Shown here piece after piece: positions 34,807 through 43,403 of a stretch of 64,000 nucleotides of DNA. The translations under genes and the position numbers were made by a program. The stretch is from Curtobacterium flaccumfaciens (GTDB taxonomy: Bacteria; Actinomycetota; Actinomycetes; Actinomycetales; Microbacteriaceae). The notes under the pieces were generated by a model. It did no database searches and was not told the DNA's origin. It saw nothing but the letters and a program-made list of their open reading frames with translations. The stretch covers positions 248,001-312,000 of the forward strand of contig NZ_JABMCF010000035.1 of the NCBI RefSeq assembly GCF_013359815.1. The letters are read 5' to 3'. Positions within the stretch are counted from its first letter, which is position 1. Each line of letters begins with the position of its first letter.

Positions 34807-37563
34807 ATGAACCAGCGTGCCGGGAACACCGGAGCACGACGGACCGGACGACGGATCGCGGGGACGGTCGCCGTCACGGGGATCGCTGCGCTGGTGCTCG
34901 CCGGCTGCACCTCCGACGACAAGCCTGTTGCCGACCCCTCGCGGGTCCTGCAGACCGTCGACACGCGCCTCGCCGCGGACGGCTCGATCACCTCGATCTC
35001 GGACACTGCGATCTCCGTCGCAGGCAAGGACTCCTCGTCCGCGACGACGGAGCACGACCCCGCGAAGGCCGCGAGTGACCTGCCACTGCGCATCACGACG
35101 CAGTACTCGACCAAGAAGAAGACCGGCACGGACCTGGCCGACCTCGACGGGTACTCGGGTCGGGTGTCGATCGACCTGACGATCGAGAACCTGACGGTCA
35201 CCTCGAAGAACCTGACCTACGACGTCGCCGGCACGTCGCGTTCGACCCCGGCACTCGTGGGCGCGCCCTTCAGCATCGCGGCGTCGACCGTGCTGGCGGG
35301 GACCGCCGCCGACCGCGTCGTCACGGACTCGGCCGACTCCGGCTCGTCGACCGACGGCGTCGTGAGCACCAACGAGGACGGCGACGCGGTCGTCCAGTGG
35401 GGCCGGTTGCTCGCCCCGCCGACCTCCGGCGCGAGCAGCACGCTGCACCTCGTCGCCGACGTCGAGGACTTCGCCGCGCCGACCATCGACGTCGCCGCGC
35501 AGCCCGGGCTGTCCACGGACCTGTCCTCCACGGGCGTCGTCAACGCGGCCTTCGGGTCCGACAGTGACTCCGAACTCGCGCTCCAGCGCCGCACGATCGA
35601 CCTGATCTCGCAGGTGAACGAGGTGCTGGCGCGTGCCGGTGGCACCATCACCGAGGTCCGGTCGAACCTCGAGACGACGTCGGAGACCCTCGGCGTCAGC
35701 ACGGCCGAGCGCCTCAAGGAGAGCAGCTCCTCCCTGGCCAGCACGATGCAGTCCCTGTCCGGACAGCTCGGCTCGCTCAACAGCGACCTCGGTGCGACGG
35801 TCAAGGCCACGCAGTCGACGGTGTTGCAGCAGCTCCAGCAGACGACGACGAGCCTCGATGGCCTGCTCGGTGACACTTCGGCGACCGCCCCCACCACGGT
35901 GCTCGACGGCAACGGCTGTGCGGCGACGCCGAAGACCCCGTCAGCAGGCGGCAGCGTCTACGGCAACCTCCTCCGCGTCTCGGCGCAGCTCACCGGCTAC
36001 GCCGATGCGAGCGAAGCGTGCAAGCAGCAGGTGAGTGCGCAGCTGGCGGGCGCCGTCGGCCCGGCATCGCCGGACGCAGCGACGTGCGCCCCCCAGGAGG
36101 CCCGTGGATCGTTGACCTGCGCGCTCTGGGATTCGTCGCGTGCGGTGAGCACCTCGCTGATCGGTCTGGTCAGCACCGGGCAGCAGCTCGCCGACCAGCT
36201 CGACCCCAAGCTGGCGGACACGGCGATCGAGCAGTCGGACGCGCTGCGCGCCAAGCTCGGCGAGATCGACACCGCCGTACAGGCCCTCGGCGCCGACGGC
36301 ACCGGCGAGGTCGCGCGCACCCTGCAGGCGTTGCAGGACCTCCGCGACCAGACCGCCGACGACCTCGGCCCCGTGCGTGATGCCGTCACGACCGTGAACC
36401 GGCAGGCAGTCGCCGCGCGCGGGCTGGTGGGCAACGCCGGCGACGGTCTGTTCAGCACCTCGATGCAGGCGCAGAACCTCGAGGTCGCCGACCAGCTCTG
36501 CGCCCTCGCGGCGACGGACCAGCTCGACGCCGAGCAGGCCGATGCGCTTCGCGGGTACCTGACCGCCACGCCGTGCCCCGGTGCCGAAGAGGGCACGACG
36601 TTGCGGCCCGGTGGACGCTTTAGTACCCCGATGGACGAACGCCTCACGGACCAGGCGAAGCAGTGGGACGCGGTCGTCGCGGCGACCGATCTCCGCTCCG
36701 AGACCGGCATCGGTGCCGCGGTCACGACGCTGTCCGACGACGTCGACGCGCTCGACGACGGCATCGCCGAGGTCCGCCGGGCGGTGCGCGACGACGGTGG
36801 TTCGGTCGAGGGAGCGGCACAGGAGCTCCAGGAACTCGTCGAGCAGGCAACGAAGTCGAGCGCTGTGGTCGGCACCCAGCTGACCGCGATCAGCACGCAG
36901 CAGACCCAGCTACAGGACGCGGTCCGCAAGGCCTTCGCCGACGCATCGACCCAGTCCGAGAAGGACGTCCAGAAGATCATCGACCAGCAGGTGCGGCAGG
37001 TCAGCGAGACTGCGAGGGGCAGCCGTGACGCCGTCATCTCGGCCTTCGACAAGTCGATCTCCGGGCTCCGGTCCACCTCGGGCGAGGTCACGAAGGACTC
37101 GAAGGGCACGATCGACGAGCAGAAGGGCACGCTCGAGCAGGAAGGCTCGGAGCTCTCCTCCGCCGTCGACCGTCAGACGGCCTCGAGTCTCGAGCAGATC
37201 GCTGCGAGCACGAGCGCCTCGACGCGCGACGTTCAGGGAGCCTCGACGCTGCTGACCGGCGACCTCAACCGGGTGATGCTCGACCTGGGCGACCGCAAGG
37301 TCAACGGATCCGGCATCCTCGGCGCGATGGCCACGAGCGCGGCGAAGTCCGACTCCGCCGACTACCAGCTCGCCCTGGCATCGCAGAACGCCGCAGGCTA
37401 CGCGAACGTCCGCGCCGAGGACGTCGCCGGGATCCTGCTCCAGCAGGAGCAGTTCCGAGCCTCCCTCGACGCCGCGACGACGTTGCCCGCCTTCCAGCTC
37501 GAGGTGCCGTCCAGCGCGACCTCGACCACGCTGTACACCTTCCGGATCGGGGCGGACCGATGA
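34807..37563 (+). CDS. large coiled-coil lipoprotein
   Basis: Protein of 918 aa. A basic N-terminus and hydrophobic helix end in lipobox LVLAGC (C34), so it is anchored outside the membrane. Residues ~100-240 form a beta-rich domain (SGRVSIDLTIENLTVTSKNLTYDV). The rest is very long helical/coiled coil (STAERLKESSSSLASTMQSL, DAVRKAFADASTQSEKDV) with two Cys-containing patches. The rod-like extracellular shape recalls EsaA/YhgE-type subunits of Firmicutes T7SS, but no homology is clear. ATG 34807 follows GGGGGGAAG. Its stop overlaps the next start (ATGA); this is the first gene of the secretion operon. Confidence 0.82.
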   Translation: MNQRAGNTGARRTGRRIAGTVAVTGIAALVLAGCTSDDKPVADPSRVLQTVDTRLAADGSITSISDTAISVAGKDSSSATTEHDPAKAASDLPLRITTQYSTKKKTGTDLADLDGYSGRVSIDLTIENLTVTSKNLTYDVAGTSRSTPALVGAPFSIAASTVLAGTAADRVVTDSADSGSSTDGVVSTNEDGDAVVQWGRLLAPPTSGASSTLHLVADVEDFAAPTIDVAAQPGLSTDLSSTGVVNAAFGSDSDSELALQRRTIDLISQVNEVLARAGGTITEVRSNLETTSETLGVSTAERLKESSSSLASTMQSLSGQLGSLNSDLGATVKATQSTVLQQLQQTTTSLDGLLGDTSATAPTTVLDGNGCAATPKTPSAGGSVYGNLLRVSAQLTGYADASEACKQQVSAQLAGAVGPASPDAATCAPQEARGSLTCALWDSSRAVSTSLIGLVSTGQQLADQLDPKLADTAIEQSDALRAKLGEIDTAVQALGADGTGEVARTLQALQDLRDQTADDLGPVRDAVTTVNRQAVAARGLVGNAGDGLFSTSMQAQNLEVADQLCALAATDQLDAEQADALRGYLTATPCPGAEEGTTLRPGGRFSTPMDERLTDQAKQWDAVVAATDLRSETGIGAAVTTLSDDVDALDDGIAEVRRAVRDDGGSVEGAAQELQELVEQATKSSAVVGTQLTAISTQQTQLQDAVRKAFADASTQSEKDVQKIIDQQVRQVSETARGSRDAVISAFDKSISGLRSTSGEVTKDSKGTIDEQKGTLEQEGSELSSAVDRQTASSLEQIAASTSASTRDVQGASTLLTGDLNRVMLDLGDRKVNGSGILGAMATSAAKSDSADYQLALASQNAAGYANVRAEDVAGILLQQEQFRASLDAATTLPAFQLEVPSSATSTTLYTFRIGADR

Positions 37564-38966
37564 GCGACCAGACGATCGACGAGTCCGACGGCACCGAGGC
37601 GGGGCGTCCGCGGAACCGCCGTCCGCTGGTCATCGCCGCCATCGCGGTGCTCCTGGTCGCCGCGGTGGTCGCCGCCGTCCTGACCTTCCGGGCGATCGGC
37701 AGCAGCACTCCGGCCGAAGCCGTCCCGGCCACGGTGCCGGTGGAGATCACCGTCAAGCACGTCCCCGACACCACGAAGATCGGCGTCGTCGTCACCCTGG
37801 GCGACGGCGAAGGCTCCGAGTGGAACGAGGCGGCGCAGGGCGCCCTGGTCGCCGAGCGACGACTGGCGCTCGGTGGGACCGACATCACCCTCGTCACGAA
37901 GAACGACGGCGGGACCTCCGCGGGCGCGAAGACGGCGGTGGAGTCCCTGGCGAAGAGCGGAGTCGCGGGCATCGTCGTCGCGTCGTCCGGCAAGCACGTG
38001 TCCGGAGCGCTGACGACCGCGGCCGAGAAGCACATCCCGGTGGTGGTGCCCTACGCCTCTGCCGAGAAGGACTCCTGGTCGACCGCCCCGACCGCCGAGT
38101 CGATCGGCGTCGCGATGACGACGGCGCTCGGCGACGCGAAGTCGCCGCTCCTGGTGGACCTCGGCGGTGGTGCGCCCGCAGGCCTCCGGGTGGCGCACGT
38201 CCTCGACGGCGACGACACCGCTGACACCGCTGAGCTCGCTGCGACCATCGCCTCGCGGACCGGCGCCACCGACGCAGACGACAGCACCGACGAGGCCTCG
38301 GACGCCGATCCGAAGGCCGCGCCGGACTCGGACGCTGTCGTCGTCAGCGGGTCCGCGCAACGACAGGGTGCCCTGGTGGCGGCGCTGCAGGCCGCTGACG
38401 TCACCGTGCCGGTCGTCCTCACCCCGGACGCGACGAGTCCGGCGTTCGGCGCCGCACTCATCGATGCCGGCGGCAGCCTGAGCGGCTCCTTCCGCACCGT
38501 CGGGGTGGCCACCGACGACGCACGGGCGCTCTCCTCGGACGCCGAAGGTCGGGCGATGTCCGCGTTCCTCGGTGGGGTCCGGGTGCTCGCCGACGATGCC
38601 GACGCCCAGAACCTGACGGGCGACCGGCCGTTCTCGGCGGTGGCCGGGGCAGCGGACGCCCGCAGCCACGATGCCGTCGTCGCCCTGGTCCGCGCGGTCG
38701 GCAAGGCCGGCAGCACGGAGCCCTCCGAGGTGACCGATGCCCTCGCCGCGCTCGACCTCGACTCCGCGGCGGGCATCGCCGGTCCGGCGCTCGACTTCAC
38801 GCGGCAGCAGGCGCTCGGCGCGTCCGCGACGGTGTTGGCGGCCTCGGCACAGCCACTCGGACTCCGACCGGACACCGCGTCGAGCGGCACCGGCGGCGAC
38901 GACTCCGGATCCGATGCCGCACAGTCCACCGCGCTGGTGTGGTTCGAGGACTCCACCGCACGCTGA
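37560..38966 (+). CDS. membrane-anchored periplasmic-binding-like protein
   Basis: Protein of 468 aa. A cytosolic acidic tail precedes one helix (PLVIAAIAVLLVAAVVAAVLTF, residues ~22-43) and then an extracellular type I periplasmic-binding fold: TKIGVVVTLGDGEGSEWNEAA, GVAGIVVASSGKHVSGAL, HIPVVVPYASAEKD and VPVVLTPDATSPAF. It resembles branched-chain amino-acid binding proteins but has no transporter partner. The start overlaps the lipoprotein stop, and the FtsK ATPase follows 37 bases later. A role as a substrate-receptor or scaffold for secretion is an inference. Confidence 0.8.
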   Translation: MSDQTIDESDGTEAGRPRNRRPLVIAAIAVLLVAAVVAAVLTFRAIGSSTPAEAVPATVPVEITVKHVPDTTKIGVVVTLGDGEGSEWNEAAQGALVAERRLALGGTDITLVTKNDGGTSAGAKTAVESLAKSGVAGIVVASSGKHVSGALTTAAEKHIPVVVPYASAEKDSWSTAPTAESIGVAMTTALGDAKSPLLVDLGGGAPAGLRVAHVLDGDDTADTAELAATIASRTGATDADDSTDEASDADPKAAPDSDAVVVSGSAQRQGALVAALQAADVTVPVVLTPDATSPAFGAALIDAGGSLSGSFRTVGVATDDARALSSDAEGRAMSAFLGGVRVLADDADAQNLTGDRPFSAVAGAADARSHDAVVALVRAVGKAGSTEPSEVTDALAALDLDSAAGIAGPALDFTRQQALGASATVLAASAQPLGLRPDTASSGTGGDDSGSDAAQSTALVWFEDSTAR

Positions 38967-39003
38967 CCCACCCACGCACAACCCCGAGAAGGACACCGCG
39001 AGC

Positions 39004-42000
39004 ATGCGCCTGCTGATCGAGCTCGACGACCGACGTGAAGCGGTCGAGGTCGACGGGTGGTCCGGCGCGTCCTCGCTGGGGGAGCTCATCGCGGCGGCGA
39101 TCGGCGTCGAACTCGATGCCGAGACGACCCTCGCGGTCGACCGTCACCGCACCAGTGCGGCGACCCCGCTGCGGGACCTCGTCCTGCTCGAGGGATCCCG
39201 CATCGGCCGCGCGCCGCGGGAGCGTCCGCAGACGATCGACGGGTGGAGCGTCACCCTCGCCGGCGGACTCGACGCGGGTCTCGTCGTGCCGGTCCCGCGC
39301 AGCCGGAAGCTCGTCGTGGGCCGGGCACCGCAGGCCGACGTCGTGCTGCCCACCGAGAGCGCTTCGTGGGAGCACTGCACGATCGAGCGCGAGGACGACG
39401 GGGTCCGGGTGCGTGACGCCGGTTCGACGAACGGCACGGTGATCGCGGGCGAGCGCATCGATGCCGAGGGCGTCCTGCTCACCGGGACCACGAGCGTCAT
39501 CGTTGGCGGTGCCGTGCTGCTGGTCCGGCCAGAGCTGGACGAGGTCCCCGTGCCGGCCGCGGGGTCCCTGGCGAACCTGACGCCCGCGGCGACCGCCCCG
39601 TTCAACCGTCCGCCCCGAGCCGGACGGAACACCGAGACCGAGACCGTCGAGCCACCCGCCAAGCGCGAGGTCCCGCAGTCGTCCAAGTTCAGCTGGATCA
39701 CGGTCGCAGCGCCCCTGGTGCTGGCCGGCGCGATGGTGCTCCTGCTCGGCGACGCCCGGTTCGCCCTGTTCGCGCTACTGTCGCCGGTCACCGCGATCGG
39801 CATGTGGTTCGAACAGAAGCACCGGCGGACGAAGAACCTGAAGGAGGAGGACACCCGTTTCGCCGAGGCGGTGGAGTCCTTCCGCGGTGAGATCGCCGAG
39901 GCCGCGGCGGTCGAGGCGGCCCGTCGGCAGGAACTCGTCCCCGACCCGGCCACCGTCGTCCGCCGGGCCGAGCTCCCCACCACCCTGCTGTGGCAGCGAC
40001 GCTCCGAGGACGCTGACTTCCTCAGCCTGCACGCCGGCACCGGTGACGCACCGTGGCGCCCCGGACTCGATCAGCGGGCGGCGTCGTCCAAGCTCGAGGA
40101 CGAGGCCAAGGCCGCAATCGCCGACAGTCGCCTCACCGCTGCACCGGTCGTGGCGGACCTGTCCGACGCCGGCGTCGTCGGGATCGTCGGCGACCGCGAG
40201 GGCGCGCTCGCGCTGGCGCGCAGTCTGCTCACGCAGGCCACCGTGCACTGCGGGCCCGCGGACCTCACCGTGGGGATCTTCTGTGACGCCGGTCGCGCGG
40301 ACGACTGGGGATGGGCCTCCTGGCTGCCCCACGCGCGTGTGGCGGGGAGCAGCACCGGTGCCCGCTGGATGTCGGCGCAGCGCGACCAGAGCGCAGCGGT
40401 GCTGCGCGGGTTGCGAGAGTCGCTCGACGAACTGCCGACGCCGAACCTGCTCGTCGTGGTCGACTCCGAGGTGCTCACCGAGGGCCGCGACGCACCCGCC
40501 CGGAACCTGCTCGGCGAAGGGCGCACCGTGCCCGGACAGTCGCTCCGTCCCGGCGAGCAGCCCCGACGGGTGAGCGGGATCGTCATCGCGACCAACGAGC
40601 AGCAGCTCCCCGCGGCCTGCACGACGATCATCACGGTCGGTGCCGACGCCGCAGCGACCGTCTACCGGCCGGAGGACCGGACCCGAGTCGAGGACGTCGT
40701 GCTCGCCGGCCTCAGCGCCGAGACCGCCGAACGGAGCGCTCGCAGCGTGGCGCACTTCGACGATCCCGAACTGCTGGTGCCGGGTGCGTCGTTGCCGTCG
40801 CTCGTCCGCCTGCCGGAGCTGCTCGCGGGGGACGACACGGTCGCGCGGACCCCGACGGGCACGAGCCCCGCCGATGCGATCCGCGCGGCCTGGGACGCCC
40901 GCACCGGCTTCTCGACCCCGATCGGGTCGTCGGAGAGCGGCGTCCTCGAGATCGACCTCGTCCGCGACGGACCACACGGCCTGGTCGGTGGCACGACGGG
41001 TTCGGGCAAGAGCGAGTTCCTGCGGTCGCTCGTCGCCGGGCTCGCTGCGCGCAACGACCCGACGCGCCTGAACTTCCTGCTCGTCGACTTCAAGGGCGGG
41101 GCCGCGTTCGCCGCCTGTGAGCGGCTGCCGCACACCATCGGCACGATCAGCAACCTCGACGAGCAGCTCGCCGACCGGGCGATCCGTGCGCTCGAGGCCG
41201 AGCTCGAGCGACGGCAGCGCGTGTTCGCCGCGGCCGGGGCGGACATCGACAACCTCGACGCCTACCTGGCGACGAAGCCGGACGAGCCGATGCCGCGCCT
41301 GCTCCTCGTCGTGGACGAGTTCGCGATGCTGGCGAAGGACTTCCCCGACGTCCTGACCTCACTCGTCGCCGTCGCGGCGGTCGGGCGCACACTCGGCGTC
41401 CACATGATCCTGGCCACCCAGCGGCCGGCCGGCGTGGTGAGCGAGGACATCCTGGCGAACACGAACATGCGTGTCGCGCTGCGGGTGCAGAGCCGTGAGG
41501 ACTCCACCAACGTGATCGGCGTCCCCGCCGCCGCCGGCATCGGTCGCCAGCAGACCGGTCGCGCCTACGTGAAGCTCGGGCAGGACGACATCACCCCGGT
41601 GCAGACCGCCCTCGTCACCGGCCGCGCCCGTGACGAACGCGCCGAACAGCCGGTGTCGGTCCGTCCGACGGACGTCTTCGGCGTTCCCGCGCCGATGCCC
41701 GCCCCGGCCCCGACGGCGTCCGACGTGACCGACCTCGACCAGCTCATCGAGTCGATCGGGCAGGCGAACGCCGCCGCCGGCTACGCTCCGCCGCGCCCGA
41801 TCTGGCCCGAGGCACTCGGCGACCGCGTCGAGCTGGGTGCGCTGGCAGCAGCCGACGCCGCTGACACGTCGCGGACGGTGCCCGTCGCCCTGGCGGACGA
41901 CCCCGACCACCAGCGTCAGGTCACCACAGGATGGGACCTCGACGAGGGCAACCTCATGCTCATGGGCATCCCCGGCAGCGGGACGAGCACCGCACTCGCC

Positions 42001-43275
42001 ACCCTCGCCCTGCAGCTCGCCGCCGCGGCGAGCCCGGACGACCTCGACCTGCTGGTGCTCGACATGGGGCCGGGCGACCTGGCTCCGCTCGCCCGGCTGC
42101 CGCACACCACGGCCTACGTCGGCTCCGGAGCCGGCGCGGGGGAGTTGCAGGCGCGGTTCCTCCGCCACCTGCGCGTCGAGCTCGAGCGCCGTCGTGCCAC
42201 TCCGGGCGGCCGCCGTGCCGTCGTGCTGATCGACGGTCTCGCGGCACTGCGCGACGAGTACCAGGACTTCGAGGGCCAGCTGCTGCTCGACGCCCTGTAC
42301 CGCGTCTACGCCGAGGGGCCCGCGCTGGGCATCTCGTTCGCCGTGTCGACGACGCGGGCCAAGGCCGTGCCGTCAGCGATGGACGAAGTGACCACCCAGA
42401 AGTGGATGTTCCGCCTGGCGGACCCGTACGACTACGCCTCGATCGGCGTCCGCCCCAAGGACGTCCCGCCGCCGGTGCCGGGTCGATTCATCGACTCGGT
42501 CATGCGCCTGCAGTCGCACGTAGCGACGCCCGACGTCCCGCTCGCGCAGGCGGTCGAGCGCCTCGCGGAACGCTGGTCCGGCACCGCTCCGAAGGCGAGT
42601 GCGGTCGGGCGGCTGCCCGACGCCGTCCTGGTCGACGAGCTCGGTGCCGGTGCGGTCTTCTCCAGCGAGCCGTGGCGGCTGCCGGTCGGGGTCGCCGAGG
42701 ACGACCTCGCTCCGGCCGCACTCGAGGTCTACGACGGCGAACACGTGCTCGTCGCGGGGCCGGCCCGCTCGGGCAAGTCGACGGTCCTGCTGGCGCTGGC
42801 GGCACTGGCGCGCTCTGCAGAGGGCGTCCGCCCGGCCGTCTGGGCGATCTGTGACCGTCGGTCACCGCTCGCCTCGGGATCGTTCGACCGCATCGCCGTC
42901 GGACCCGACGAGGTCCCCGCACTGCTGGCCGGGCTGCGGCTCGAGCGCGGTCCGGTCCTGCTGCTCATCGATGACGCCGAACGCTTCGACGACGGCGACC
43001 AGGCGATCGCCACCCTGCTCGCGACGGAGCGTCCCGGTCTGTGCGTGGTCGCCGCCGGTCGGTCCGCCGACCTCCGGTCGCTCTACAGCCACTGGACCCG
43101 CGCCGTCCGCAAGTCACGGTGCGGCGTGCTCCTGCAGCCGGACGTCGACTACGACGGCGAGCTGCTCGGCGTCACGCTCCCGCGCCGTGCACCGGTCGCG
43201 CTGACCGTGGGTCGCGGCTACGCGTCGTCCGGCGGAGCCGTCCGCCTCGTCCAGACCGCGTCCGCAGGCAGCTGA
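39004..43275 (+). CDS. FHA-FtsK/SpoIIIE ATPase (EssC/EccC type)
   Basis: Type VII secretion-like ATPase of 1423 aa. The N-terminus has a ubiquitin-like segment (1-90), then an FHA domain with GRAPQADVVLP, SWEHC and STNGTV (~100-150). Two membrane helices follow (~231-269). Three FtsK ATPase domains come next: D1 has Walker A GGTTGSGKSEF (K669) and Walker B LLLVVDEFAML (D771-E772); D2 has GIPGSGTST with Thr994 in place of the lysine; D3 has GPARSGKST (K1258). FHA plus one-chain ATPase is the EssC layout of Firmicutes. ATG 39004 follows GAGAAGGACACC. It is last in the operon. Confidence 0.93.
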   Translation: MRLLIELDDRREAVEVDGWSGASSLGELIAAAIGVELDAETTLAVDRHRTSAATPLRDLVLLEGSRIGRAPRERPQTIDGWSVTLAGGLDAGLVVPVPRSRKLVVGRAPQADVVLPTESASWEHCTIEREDDGVRVRDAGSTNGTVIAGERIDAEGVLLTGTTSVIVGGAVLLVRPELDEVPVPAAGSLANLTPAATAPFNRPPRAGRNTETETVEPPAKREVPQSSKFSWITVAAPLVLAGAMVLLLGDARFALFALLSPVTAIGMWFEQKHRRTKNLKEEDTRFAEAVESFRGEIAEAAAVEAARRQELVPDPATVVRRAELPTTLLWQRRSEDADFLSLHAGTGDAPWRPGLDQRAASSKLEDEAKAAIADSRLTAAPVVADLSDAGVVGIVGDREGALALARSLLTQATVHCGPADLTVGIFCDAGRADDWGWASWLPHARVAGSSTGARWMSAQRDQSAAVLRGLRESLDELPTPNLLVVVDSEVLTEGRDAPARNLLGEGRTVPGQSLRPGEQPRRVSGIVIATNEQQLPAACTTIITVGADAAATVYRPEDRTRVEDVVLAGLSAETAERSARSVAHFDDPELLVPGASLPSLVRLPELLAGDDTVARTPTGTSPADAIRAAWDARTGFSTPIGSSESGVLEIDLVRDGPHGLVGGTTGSGKSEFLRSLVAGLAARNDPTRLNFLLVDFKGGAAFAACERLPHTIGTISNLDEQLADRAIRALEAELERRQRVFAAAGADIDNLDAYLATKPDEPMPRLLLVVDEFAMLAKDFPDVLTSLVAVAAVGRTLGVHMILATQRPAGVVSEDILANTNMRVALRVQSREDSTNVIGVPAAAGIGRQQTGRAYVKLGQDDITPVQTALVTGRARDERAEQPVSVRPTDVFGVPAPMPAPAPTASDVTDLDQLIESIGQANAAAGYAPPRPIWPEALGDRVELGALAAADAADTSRTVPVALADDPDHQRQVTTGWDLDEGNLMLMGIPGSGTSTALATLALQLAAAASPDDLDLLVLDMGPGDLAPLARLPHTTAYVGSGAGAGELQARFLRHLRVELERRRATPGGRRAVVLIDGLAALRDEYQDFEGQLLLDALYRVYAEGPALGISFAVSTTRAKAVPSAMDEVTTQKWMFRLADPYDYASIGVRPKDVPPPVPGRFIDSVMRLQSHVATPDVPLAQAVERLAERWSGTAPKASAVGRLPDAVLVDELGAGAVFSSEPWRLPVGVAEDDLAPAALEVYDGEHVLVAGPARSGKSTVLLALAALARSAEGVRPAVWAICDRRSPLASGSFDRIAVGPDEVPALLAGLRLERGPVLLLIDDAERFDDGDQAIATLLATERPGLCVVAAGRSADLRSLYSHWTRAVRKSRCGVLLQPDVDYDGELLGVTLPRRAPVALTVGRGYASSGGAVRLVQTASAGS

Positions 43276-43292
43276 CCCGACCGACTGACGGA

Positions 43293-43328
43293 CTGGAGGC
43301 CCGTGGCGACGCCGCCACGGGCCTCCAG
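43293..43328. terminator. GGAGGCCCG-family palindrome, copy 2
   Basis: CTGGAGGCCCGTGGCG (43293-43308) pairs perfectly with CGCCACGGGCCTCCAG (43313-43328) across ACGC, between the convergent ATPase and kinase genes. Confidence 0.85.
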
Positions 43329-43403
43329 TCCGCCTGCTGGTCGCGTGACCGACGCGACGGACACGACGGACGCTCGGTCGCGAGACGGACGCGACGGAAA
43401 CGC

